Shown piece after piece: positions 24,044 through 31,902 of a stretch of 35,385 nt of DNA; position 1 is the first letter of the stretch; each line of letters begins with the position of its first letter. The notes under the pieces are model-generated. The model was not told the origin of the DNA. It was given only the letters and a program-made list of their open reading frames with translations, and did not search any database. Position numbers and translations under genes: made by a program. Source of the stretch: Candidatus Bacteroides merdigallinarum (GTDB lineage Bacteria > Bacteroidota > Bacteroidia > Bacteroidales > Bacteroidaceae); assembly GCA_019116285.1 (NCBI GenBank), contig DXBX01000061.1, positions 1 through 35,385 of the forward strand, in the 5' to 3' direction.

Positions 24044-24859
24044 ATGAAACTATCCGAACAACTCAAGAACAACCCCGCCCGCAACTTCTTCCTGCTGGCG
24101 GGCCCGTGCGTCATCGAGGGCGAAGACATGGCCCTCCGCATCGCCGAACATATCGTGAAGGTGACCGGACGACTCGGCATCCCCTACGTATTCAAAGGCT
24201 CGTACCGCAAGGCCAACCGCTCGCGCCTGGACTCCTTCACCGGCATCGGCGACGAAAAGGCGCTGAAGATACTCCGCAAGGTGCACGACACCTTCGGCAT
24301 ACCCACCGTCACCGACATCCACGCCGCCGACGAGGCGCAGATGGCCGCGGAATACGTGGACATCCTGCAAATACCCGCCTTCCTCTGCCGCCAGACCGAC
24401 CTGCTGGTGGCCGCCGCACAGACGGGACGCACCATCAACATCAAGAAAGGCCAATTCCTCTCGCCCCAGGCCATGCATTTCGCCGCCGAGAAGGTGGTGG
24501 AAGCCGGCGACACGGACATCCTGCTGACCGAGCGCGGAACGACCTTCGGCTACCAGGACCTGGTGGTGGACTACCGCGGCATCCCCGAGATGCAGGCCTG
24601 CGGCTACCCCGTCATCCTGGACGCCACGCACTCCCTGCAACAGCCCAACCAGGCGGGCGGCGTGACGGGCGGCATGCCCCAGCTCATCGAGACCATCGCC
24701 CGCGCAGGCATCGCCGTGGGCGCCGACGGACTCTTCATCGAGACGCACGAGAATCCTGCCGCGGCCAAGAGCGACGGGGCCAACATGCTGCGCCTCGACC
24801 TGCTGGAGGGACTGCTCGAAAGGCTGGTGCGCATCCGCCAGGCCATCACGGAAGGCTAA
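24044..24859 (+). CDS. kdsA: 3-deoxy-8-phosphooctulonate synthase (Kdo-8-P synthase)
   Basis: 271 residues. It condenses phosphoenolpyruvate with arabinose-5-phosphate to make Kdo-8-phosphate for the lipopolysaccharide inner core. Family motifs are LLAGPCVIEGED, FKGSYRKANRSR, PTVTDIH, QIPAFLCRQTDLL, KKGQFLSP, ERGTTFGY and LDATHSLQQPN. ATG at 24044; the same frame is open far upstream through the lipid kinase region, but only this part has the family sequence. The Cys in AGPCVIE is retained. The stop is followed at once by a 23-base repeat array ending in a terminator. Confidence 0.96.
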   Translation: MKLSEQLKNNPARNFFLLAGPCVIEGEDMALRIAEHIVKVTGRLGIPYVFKGSYRKANRSRLDSFTGIGDEKALKILRKVHDTFGIPTVTDIHAADEAQMAAEYVDILQIPAFLCRQTDLLVAAAQTGRTINIKKGQFLSPQAMHFAAEKVVEAGDTDILLTERGTTFGYQDLVVDYRGIPEMQACGYPVILDATHSLQQPNQAGGVTGGMPQLIETIARAGIAVGADGLFIETHENPAAAKSDGANMLRLDLLEGLLERLVRIRQAITEG

Positions 24860-24928
24860 GTTGCGACACCCGCAACCACCCGGTTGCCACACCCGCAACC
24901 ACCCGGTTGCGATGCCCGCAACTTTTTT
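24860..24928 (+). repeat. 23-base tandem array of GTTGC hairpins, 2.7 units
   Basis: Units at 24860-24882, 24883-24905 and a partial at 24906-24922 each have GTTGC...GCAAC arms. The first two differ by one base. The array starts on the base after the kdsA TAA. Confidence 0.9.
24906..24928 (+). terminator. Terminator of the miaA-kdsA operon
   Basis: The last array unit forms stem GTTGCG/CGCAAC and runs into six T. Confidence 0.8.
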
Positions 24929-25002
24929 CTCCACCCTGCTGTGATTAATCCGGGAACAGGGCGACAGATAAGGCAAAACATCTATTAAAAACAGATAGAA
25001 TC

Positions 25003-27843
25003 ATGAAAAAGTTAACACGTACACTGTGGCTGATGGCACTCATCCTGTGCCTCGGCCTGCAACAGGCAGCCGCCCAGATGCAGCTGCCGCCCCTGCCGGT
25101 GGACCAGAACGTCCGCATCGGCAAACTGGACAACGGACTGACGTACTACATCCGTCACAACGAGAAACCCGAAAACCGCGTGGAGTTCTACATCGCACAG
25201 AAGGTAGGCTCCATCCTCGAAGAACCCGAACAGCGCGGCTTGGCCCACTTCCTGGAGCACATGGCCTTCAACGGCACGAAGAACTTCCCCGGCGACGAAC
25301 GCGGCCTGGGCATCGTGCAGTGGTGCGAATCCAAGGGCATCAAGTTCGGCACCAACCTCAACGCCTACACCGCCGTGGACGAGACGGTATATAATATAGA
25401 AAATGTGCCCAGCACCGACGACGCCATCGTGGACTCCTGCCTGCTCATCCTGCACGACTGGAGCAACGCCATCCTGCTGGCCGACAAGGAGATTGACAAG
25501 GAGCGCGGCGTCATCCGCGAGGAGTGGCGCAGCCGCAACGTCGGCATGCTCCGCCTCTACACCGAGGCACAACCCGTGCTCTACCCCGACTCCAAGTACA
25601 GCGACTGCATGCCCATCGGCAGCATCGACGTCATCAACAACTTCCCCTACCAGGCCATCCGCGACTACTACGCCAAGTGGTATCGCCCCGACCTGCAGGG
25701 CATCATCGTGGTGGGTGACATCGACGTGGACCAGATGGAGCAGAAGATCAAGACGCTCTTTGCCGACATCAAGATGCCGGAGAATCCCGCCGAGCGCATC
25801 TGGTATCCCGTGCCGGACAACGAGGAGCCCATCGTCTACATCGGAAAGGACAAGGAAATCGACACGCCCATGGTGGACATCTACTTCAAGCACGACGCCA
25901 CGCCGGACAGCATCAAGGGAAGCATGCTCTACCTGGCCCAGGACTACATGATGAGCGCCATTGCCCGGATGCTGAACGAACGCCTCAGCGAACTGGCCCA
26001 GTCGGCCAACCCGCCCTTCAACATGGCCGGTTGCTCACCCGATGCCGACTTCTTCCTGAGCGGCACGATGAAATCCTTCAACATCACCGCCTACACCAAG
26101 GACGACGGCCTCTCCAACGCCATGAAGGTGCTGCTGCAAGAAGTGGAGCGCGTACGTCGCCACGGCTTCACCGAGAGCGAATATGCCCGTGCCCGTGCCA
26201 ACATCCTGCAACAGCTGGAATCCAGCTACAACGAGCGCGAGAAGACCAACAACATGGCCTACGTCAACCAGTGCCTGCAACACTTCCTGCACGCCGAACC
26301 CATGCCCGGCATCGAGTATGAATACGCCACGCTGAACCAGCTGGCACCGAATATCCCCGTGCAAGCCATCAACCAAGTGGCCCAGCAACTGATTACCGCC
26401 AACAACCAGGCCGTCTTCATCGCCGCTCCGGACAAGGAAGGCGTGGTCATCCCCACGAAGGAGGAAGTCATCGCCGACCTCAAGGCCATGCCCACCCTGC
26501 AAGTGGAAGCCTACGTGGACAAGGTGTCCAACGAGCCCCTCATCAAGGAAGCCCCCCAAGGCGGCAAGATTGTCAGCCAGAAGGACAACGCCCTGTTCGG
26601 CACCACGGAACTGACGCTGAGCAACGGCATCAAGGTCTACGTGAAGAAGACCGACTTCAAGGCCGATGAAATCCGTATGCATGGCTTCAGCCTGGGTGGC
26701 AGGAGCCTCTTCGATGCAGCCGACAAGCTGAACTTCTCGACCATGAACGGCGTGGTAGACGCAGGTGGTGCCGGCAACTTCAGCAACGTCGAGCTGACCA
26801 AACTGCTGGCCGGCAAGAAGGTAAGCGTCACCGCCACCGTGAACAGCACGCAGGAGAACGTCAGCGGCAACTGCTCGCCCAAGGACTTCGAGACCATGAT
26901 GCAGCTGACCTACCTCTACATCACCCAGCCCCGCAAGGACGAAGAAGCCTTTGCCTCCTTCAAGAACCGCCTGAAGGCCCAGCTGGAGAGTGCCGAGGCC
27001 AACCCGCTGATGGCTTGGCAGGACACCTTGAGCTACGAATTGCAGGGCCACAACGAGCGTTACCTCAACCTGAAGGCCGCCATGGTGGACCAGATGGACT
27101 ACGACCGTATCCTGGAACTGTACAAGCAAGCCTTTGCCGACTGCGGCGACTTCACCTTCATCTTCGTGGGCAATGCCGAGCTGGATTCCATCAAGCCCTA
27201 CATCGAGACGTATCTCGGCGCACTGCCCGGCAAGAACGCCAAGCAGGCATACAACAAGGACAACCTGCTGACCATCGCCAAGGGCACGAAGGACGTGGTC
27301 TTCGGCAAGGAGCAGCAGACCCCGATGGCCTCCGTCGCCATGATTGTCAACGGCGACGTGACATACAACCTGCGCAACTTCGTCCTCCTCAGCGTCCTCA
27401 ACCAGGCCCTCGACATGGTATATACCGAGGAAATCCGCGAGAAGGAAGGCGGCACGTACGGTGTCAGCACCTTCGGCCAACTGGGCAGCGAGCAGCAGAA
27501 CGCCATCCTGCAGATTGTCTACCAGACCGACCCCGCCAAGTTCGAGCACCTGAACGGCATCATCAGCACCTTGCTGGACAAGATGGCCAAGGAAGGTCCC
27601 TCGGCCGAGCAGATGCAGAAGATCAAGGAATACATGCTGAAGAAGCACGCCGACAACCAGAAGGAAAACTCCTACTGGATGGACAACATCAAGGAAGTGC
27701 TCTACACCGGCGTGGACATGACGAAGGACTACGAAGCCCTGATCAACGGCCTCACCGCACAAGATGTCGCCAAGTTTGCCGCCGACCTGCTGAAGCAAGG
27801 CAACAAGCTGACGGTGGTAATGACTGTGCCCGAGACAAAGTAA
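25003..27843 (+). CDS. M16 family zinc metalloprotease
   Basis: 946 residues. Signal peptide MKKLTRTLWLMALILCLGLQ ending near AAAQ, so it is exported. The inverted zinc motif is HFLEH (His82, Glu85, His86) in RGLAHFLEHMAFNGTKNF, with the distal glutamate most likely in DKERGVIREEWRSR. Two M16 halves of about 450 residues follow each other, the second without the motif, giving the clam-shell that closes on short unfolded peptides. Length and single-chain form resemble PqqL-type periplasmic proteases. It has no visible -7 box and starts 75 bases after the terminator closing the kdsA operon. Expected role: peptide breakdown in the periplasm. Confidence 0.93.
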   Translation: MKKLTRTLWLMALILCLGLQQAAAQMQLPPLPVDQNVRIGKLDNGLTYYIRHNEKPENRVEFYIAQKVGSILEEPEQRGLAHFLEHMAFNGTKNFPGDERGLGIVQWCESKGIKFGTNLNAYTAVDETVYNIENVPSTDDAIVDSCLLILHDWSNAILLADKEIDKERGVIREEWRSRNVGMLRLYTEAQPVLYPDSKYSDCMPIGSIDVINNFPYQAIRDYYAKWYRPDLQGIIVVGDIDVDQMEQKIKTLFADIKMPENPAERIWYPVPDNEEPIVYIGKDKEIDTPMVDIYFKHDATPDSIKGSMLYLAQDYMMSAIARMLNERLSELAQSANPPFNMAGCSPDADFFLSGTMKSFNITAYTKDDGLSNAMKVLLQEVERVRRHGFTESEYARARANILQQLESSYNEREKTNNMAYVNQCLQHFLHAEPMPGIEYEYATLNQLAPNIPVQAINQVAQQLITANNQAVFIAAPDKEGVVIPTKEEVIADLKAMPTLQVEAYVDKVSNEPLIKEAPQGGKIVSQKDNALFGTTELTLSNGIKVYVKKTDFKADEIRMHGFSLGGRSLFDAADKLNFSTMNGVVDAGGAGNFSNVELTKLLAGKKVSVTATVNSTQENVSGNCSPKDFETMMQLTYLYITQPRKDEEAFASFKNRLKAQLESAEANPLMAWQDTLSYELQGHNERYLNLKAAMVDQMDYDRILELYKQAFADCGDFTFIFVGNAELDSIKPYIETYLGALPGKNAKQAYNKDNLLTIAKGTKDVVFGKEQQTPMASVAMIVNGDVTYNLRNFVLLSVLNQALDMVYTEEIREKEGGTYGVSTFGQLGSEQQNAILQIVYQTDPAKFEHLNGIISTLLDKMAKEGPSAEQMQKIKEYMLKKHADNQKENSYWMDNIKEVLYTGVDMTKDYEALINGLTAQDVAKFAADLLKQGNKLTVVMTVPETK

Positions 27844-27852
27844 ACCCTGTTT

Positions 27853-27975
27853 AAGGAAGAATGAAGAACGAAGAATGAAGAATCGCGCGACTGACTCATT
27901 CATTCTTCGTTCTTTTCGTTTCCACACCGTTCTTCATTCCTCATTCTTCATTCTACATTCTTAATTCTTCATTCA
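27853..27975. repeat. Homopurine/homopyrimidine inverted repeat of GAAGAATGA words
   Basis: An almost pure purine run (27853-27883) with two 14-base GAAGAATGAAGAAY units is mirrored by a pyrimidine-rich run (27897-27975) of ATTCTTC words. The two can pair as a long stem over about 25 bases around a CG-rich loop. It fills the gap between the M16 protease and the DUF5687 gene, running to the ATG at 27978. Confidence 0.8.
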
Positions 27976-27977
27976 TA

Positions 27978-29465
27978 ATGAACCTATTCTTAGAACTGCG
28001 CCGCCACGCACGCCTGGCCGACAAGCGCCACCCGATGTACGAGAAGAGCCGCTTCACCCGGTTCTGGATGTACTTCATGGCTGTGTTCTGGGCGGGCTAC
28101 CTCATCTTCATCGGCACCACCCTGGCCTTGGGGCTGGCGGACGCGCCGGTGGAACCGTACCACATCCTCAACTCCGGCCTGGTGTTCGTGCTTGCGGTGG
28201 ACTTCCTGATGCGCTTCCCCTTCCAGCGGACACCCACGCAGGAGGTGAAGCCCTACCTGCTGCTGCCCGTGCGCCGCAACCGGCTGATTGACTTCCTCCT
28301 CATCCGCTCCGGGCTGAGCGGGTTCAACTTCATTTGGCTCTTTATGTTCCTGCCCTTCGCCCTGCTGACGGTGACCCGGTTCTACGGCCTGTGGGGCGTG
28401 CTGACCTATTGCGTGGGCATCTGGCTGCTGATGATGCTCAACAACTACTGGTACCTGCTGTGCCGCACGCTGCTGGGCGAACGCATTTGGTGGGTGCTGC
28501 TGCCCCTCGCCGTCTATGGCGGATTGGGCGTGGGGATGTTCCTGCCGGACGACAGCCCCGTGTTCGACTGGTTCCTGGAGCTGGGCGAGGGCTTCATCAC
28601 GGGCAACGTCCTGGTATTCCTAGGGCTCCTTCTGGCCATCGCCCTGATGTGGCTCATCGACAGCCGCGTCATCCGCCGCCTCATCTACAGCGAGCTGAAC
28701 AAGACGGAGGACACCACCGTGGAAGTGAAGAAGCTCAGCGAATACAAGTTCCTGGACCGCTACGGCATGACGGGCGAATACATGCGCCTGGAGCTGAAGC
28801 TGATGCTCCGCAACAAGGTGTGCCGCAAGTCGCTCATCAGCATCGTCGTCGTCATCCTGCTCTTCAGCGCGATGATCAGCTTCACGGATGTCTACCGGCT
28901 GAACGACTTCTGGGTGATGTACAACTACGTCATCGTCAGCCTGCTGGCCTTCTCCACCCTGATGGGCTACGAGGGCAACTACATAGACGGGCTGATGACG
29001 CGCCGCGAGTCCATCTTCGCCCTGCTGCGTGCCAAGTATGTGCTCTACAACCTCGTCCTGCTCCTCCCCCTGCTGCTGATGCTGCCGGGCGTGGTGACGG
29101 GCAAGCTGTCGCTGCTGCAAATCGTGGCCTGGGGAATGTTTACGGCGGGCGGCGTCAACTGCGGCTTCTTCCAACTGGCCGTGTACAACAACCGCACCGT
29201 GGACCTCAACGCCAAGATGACCAGCCGCAACAACGCCGGCACGGGCCTGCAACAACTGGCCGGCTTCGGCGCCTTCGCCCTGCCCTGGGTAGTCTACCTG
29301 CCGCTGCAGGTCCTCTTCGACAGCACCGTGGCCTACTGGGGGCTCATCGTCATCGGCCTCGCCTGCATCCTGACCTCGCGCCTGTGGATAGGCAATGTCT
29401 ACCGACGGATAATGCGCCGCCGCTACCAGAACATGGAGGGCTTCCGCGACAGCCGCCAACGCTGA
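27978..29465 (+). CDS. DUF5687 family membrane protein, likely ABC-2-type permease
   Basis: 495 residues with about ten to twelve hydrophobic helices and a soluble loop near residues 240-275. It matches what I recall of DUF5687, a Bacteroidetes family encoded next to ABC ATPases and therefore likely to be the membrane half of an ABC exporter. Here an ABC ATPase starts 177 bases downstream, after an unusual six-unit hairpin array. The substrate is unknown. Confidence 0.82.
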   Translation: MNLFLELRRHARLADKRHPMYEKSRFTRFWMYFMAVFWAGYLIFIGTTLALGLADAPVEPYHILNSGLVFVLAVDFLMRFPFQRTPTQEVKPYLLLPVRRNRLIDFLLIRSGLSGFNFIWLFMFLPFALLTVTRFYGLWGVLTYCVGIWLLMMLNNYWYLLCRTLLGERIWWVLLPLAVYGGLGVGMFLPDDSPVFDWFLELGEGFITGNVLVFLGLLLAIALMWLIDSRVIRRLIYSELNKTEDTTVEVKKLSEYKFLDRYGMTGEYMRLELKLMLRNKVCRKSLISIVVVILLFSAMISFTDVYRLNDFWVMYNYVIVSLLAFSTLMGYEGNYIDGLMTRRESIFALLRAKYVLYNLVLLLPLLLMLPGVVTGKLSLLQIVAWGMFTAGGVNCGFFQLAVYNNRTVDLNAKMTSRNNAGTGLQQLAGFGAFALPWVVYLPLQVLFDSTVAYWGLIVIGLACILTSRLWIGNVYRRIMRRRYQNMEGFRDSRQR

Positions 29466-29467
29466 CC

Positions 29468-29605
29468 CTGCACAGGGGTGTGCAGACATCCCGCACAGGG
29501 GTGTGCAGACATCCCGCACGGGGGTGTGCAGACATCTCGCACGGGGGCGTGCGAACACCTCGCATGGGGGCGTGCGAACACCTCGCATGGGGGCGTGCGA
29601 ACATC
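29468..29605 (+). repeat. Six tandem 23-base hairpin units
   Basis: Units start at 29468, 29491, 29514, 29537, 29560 and 29583. Each has a palindrome such as TGCACAGGGGTGTGCA (first units) or CGCACGGGGGCGTGCG (later units), followed by a seven-base spacer. The array begins two bases after the permease stop and ends 37 bases before the ATPase ATG. Paired changes in both arms keep each hairpin intact in units 1-4; units 5-6 have a G-T pair. Confidence 0.93.
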
Positions 29606-29642
29606 AACAACCGTTATAACAAACCTATAAGAACAAGATAAT

Positions 29643-30407
29643 ATGATAGAAATAAACGACTTACAGAAGAGCTACGGCTCGAAGAAAGCTATCGACATCG
29701 CCCGCTACAGCATTGCCGACGGCGACATGCTGGGCCTGGTGGGCAACAACGGCGCGGGCAAGACCACCCTGTTCCGCCTCATCCTGGACCTGGTCCGGGC
29801 CGACCAAGGCACGGTGGCCATCGCCGGGACGGACGTCACCCGCACCGAGGACTGGAAGGACATCACCGGCGCCTATATCGACGACGGCTTCCTCATCGAC
29901 TACCTCACGCCCGAAGAATACTTCTACTTCATCGGCCGCATGTACGGGCTCACGAAGGAGCAGGTGGACGAACGCCTCCGGCCGTTTGAACGCTTCATGA
30001 ACGGCGAAGTGCTGGGGCAGAAGAAGTTCATCCGCAACTACTCCATGGGCAACAAGCAGAAGATCGGCATCATCTCCGCCATGCTGCACCATCCCCGGCT
30101 GCTCATCCTGGACGAGCCGTTCAACTTCCTCGACCCCTCCAGCCAGGCCATCATCAAGCACCTGCTGCGGGCGTACAACGAGGAGCACGGCGCCACCGTC
30201 CTCATCTCCAGCCACAACCTGAACCACACGGTGGACATCTGTCCGCGCATCGCCCTGCTGGAGCACGGCGTCATCCTGCGCGACATCGACAACCACGACG
30301 GCCGGGCGGAACAGGAGCTGGAAGACTACTTCAACCTCCGCGCCGAGGGCGAACCGCAACCCGCGGAAGAGGCTCCTGCCACGGAAACGCCGGAGGAAGC
30401 GCAATGA
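29643..30407 (+). CDS. ABC transporter ATP-binding protein
   Basis: 254 residues with complete motifs: Walker A GNNGAGKTT, signature NYSMGNKQKIG, Walker B LLILDEPFNFLD and switch His in ISSHNLNH. Type and order fit the CcmA/drug-exporter class that pairs with ABC-2 permeases. The DUF5687 gene upstream is the obvious partner. The C-terminal 25 residues are an acidic, low-complexity tail (EPQPAEEAPATETPEEAQ). Its stop overlaps the ATG of the NlpC/P60 gene by four bases, so the two are probably translated together. Confidence 0.93.
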   Translation: MIEINDLQKSYGSKKAIDIARYSIADGDMLGLVGNNGAGKTTLFRLILDLVRADQGTVAIAGTDVTRTEDWKDITGAYIDDGFLIDYLTPEEYFYFIGRMYGLTKEQVDERLRPFERFMNGEVLGQKKFIRNYSMGNKQKIGIISAMLHHPRLLILDEPFNFLDPSSQAIIKHLLRAYNEEHGATVLISSHNLNHTVDICPRIALLEHGVILRDIDNHDGRAEQELEDYFNLRAEGEPQPAEEAPATETPEEAQ

Positions 30408-30901
30408 AACGCCTCCTCCCCCTGCTTCTGCTCGCCCTCTGCCTGACGGGCTGCCGCAGTGCCGCCCCCAAGCTGGACTACCGCGCCCTGGTCCGCGCCG
30501 CCGACCGCCTGGGCATGGACATCGGCCCGAAGGACCACCACGCCCTCTACCTGGAGGCCGCCGAGTGGATAGGCACGCCCTACCGCAGCGGCGGACAATC
30601 GCGCCGCGGCACGGACTGCTCGGGCTTCGTGCGCCAGGTATACCGCGCCGCCTACGGCATTGACCTGCCCCGCAGCACCGACCAGCAGCTGGACGCCACG
30701 CGCCGGGTCCGCAAAGGCAAATTGCGCGAAGGCGACCTGGTCTTCTTCCACGGACGGAAGCGACGCCGCGTCAGCCACGTAGGCATCTACCTGAAAGACG
30801 GCAAGTTCGTCCACGCCAGCACCAGCCGGGGCGTGATGGTCAGCCGCCTCAGCGAGGACTATTGGGACGAGCACTGGATGCGGGGCGGACGAACGAACTG
30901 A
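30404..30901 (+). CDS. NlpC/P60 (C40) peptidoglycan endopeptidase lipoprotein
   Basis: 165 residues. Lipobox LTGC with Cys17. The NlpC/P60 domain has the catalytic Cys72 in GTDCSGFVRQVY, His125 in RVSHVGIYL, and a third polar residue probably the His in FVHAST. Such enzymes cut D-Glu-to-diamino-acid bonds in cell-wall peptides. No separate SH3 targeting domain. Coupled by a four-base overlap to the ABC ATPase, so the exporter and the hydrolase may serve the same envelope task; that is inference. Confidence 0.93.
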   Translation: MKRLLPLLLLALCLTGCRSAAPKLDYRALVRAADRLGMDIGPKDHHALYLEAAEWIGTPYRSGGQSRRGTDCSGFVRQVYRAAYGIDLPRSTDQQLDATRRVRKGKLREGDLVFFHGRKRRRVSHVGIYLKDGKFVHASTSRGVMVSRLSEDYWDEHWMRGGRTN

Positions 30902-30919
30902 GATTCCAAAACCGGACGT

Positions 30920-30975
30920 GTAGGGGCGACCCTTGCGGTCGCCCTGATTTGGGCGGGGACAAGCCCCGCCCCTAC
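30920..30975. repeat. Composite palindrome of the GTAGGGGCG...CGCCCCTAC type
   Basis: Outer ends GTAGGGGCG and CGCCCCTAC pair, and inside are two hairpins (GGGCGACC/GGTCGCCC and GGGCGGGG/CCCCGCCC). It lies between the NlpC/P60 and TraB genes. It shares its outer ends with the palindrome at 409-436. Confidence 0.75.
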
Positions 30976-31016
30976 AGTATCCCATTACTAACAGTATTAA
31001 CTAACAATAACTCATT

Positions 31017-31898
31017 ATGAAACGATTCATCACCCTCCTCCTGGTCGTTGCAGCCACGCTGGGCGCCCAGGCACAATTACTCTGGAAAGTATCGGGCAAC
31101 GGGCTCGACCAGCCTTCGTACCTCTTCGGCACGTACCACCTCGCCTCCCTCGGCATCAAGGACAGCATCGCCGCCTTGCCGCAGGTGCAGCACGACGTGC
31201 AGCAAGTGTACGGTGAGGTCATCATGGCCGACATGATGAAGCCCGAAACCCTGATGAAGATGCAGCAACAGATGATGCTGCCCGCCGACACCACGCTGAA
31301 GAGCCTCTTCACCCCCGAAGAATTCGAGACCATAAGCCAGGCCGTGAAGGAATATATGCAGGTGGACATCGCCCTGCTGGACCGCATGAAGCCCGCCGCC
31401 CTCTCCCAACAACTCACCGTGCTGTTCTACCTGAAGCACACGCCGGGCTACAACCCGCAGGAACAGCTGGATGCCTCTTTCCAACAGGATGCCACGAAAG
31501 CGGGCAAGAAGGTGGGCGGACTGGAGACGGTGCAGTCGCAGATGGACATCCTCTTCAACAAGCCCCTCCGCCGCCAGGCCGAGGACCTCTACTGCTTCCT
31601 CAGCAACCCCGCCAAGGCCGAACGCCAGGCCAAGGAACTCATCGCCGCCTACGCCGCGCAGAACCTGGACACAGTGCTCCGCCTGCTGGAAGAGAAGGAA
31701 GGCACCAAGTGCGACCCCACGCCCGAGGAGATGGCGCAACTGCTCTATGACCGCAACCACAACTGGGTGGGCCAAATGCCGGACATCATGCAGACGGCCT
31801 CCACGCTTTTCGTCATCGGCGCCGGACACCTGCCGGGCGAACAAGGACTCATCAAGCTGTTGCAGGGGAAAGGATATACGGTAGAACCTTTGAAGTAA
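31017..31898 (+). CDS. TraB/GumN family protein
   Basis: 293 residues. Signal peptide MKRFITLLLVVAATLGAQAQ, so exported. The TraB/GumN start LLWKVSGNGLDQPSYLFGTYH is clear, with the conserved GTxH, and the end has TLFVIGAGHLPGEQGLIKLLQ, whose second conserved GxxH completes the pair of motifs. The family shares a fold with Tiki-type metalloproteases, so a metal-dependent peptidase is possible but not shown. The HAD-DUF3667 gene starts four bases after its stop. Confidence 0.92.
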   Translation: MKRFITLLLVVAATLGAQAQLLWKVSGNGLDQPSYLFGTYHLASLGIKDSIAALPQVQHDVQQVYGEVIMADMMKPETLMKMQQQMMLPADTTLKSLFTPEEFETISQAVKEYMQVDIALLDRMKPAALSQQLTVLFYLKHTPGYNPQEQLDASFQQDATKAGKKVGGLETVQSQMDILFNKPLRRQAEDLYCFLSNPAKAERQAKELIAAYAAQNLDTVLRLLEEKEGTKCDPTPEEMAQLLYDRNHNWVGQMPDIMQTASTLFVIGAGHLPGEQGLIKLLQGKGYTVEPLK

Positions 31899-31902
31899 CC
31901 CT

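Noticed and set aside
26035..27927. A 630-codon open frame antisense to the M16 protease
   Set aside because: It is the mirror of a GC-rich gene with strong third-position bias. The protein is a Val/His/Gly/Leu-rich mix without domains, while the plus strand encodes a clear protease.
27841..27977. Insertion-sequence remnant between the protease and the DUF5687 gene
   Set aside because: Only low-complexity GAAGAATGA words are present, with no transposase fragment or target duplication.
29468..29605. CRISPR array
   Set aside because: Units are contiguous 23-mers with no unique spacers and no cas genes nearby. The hairpin-plus-seven-base layout is a plain tandem repeat.
29350..29610. Cys/His/Arg-rich minus-strand frame over the six-unit array
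   Set aside because: A period of 23 is not a multiple of three, so the repeated peptide is an accident of cycling frames. It also overlaps the end of the permease gene.
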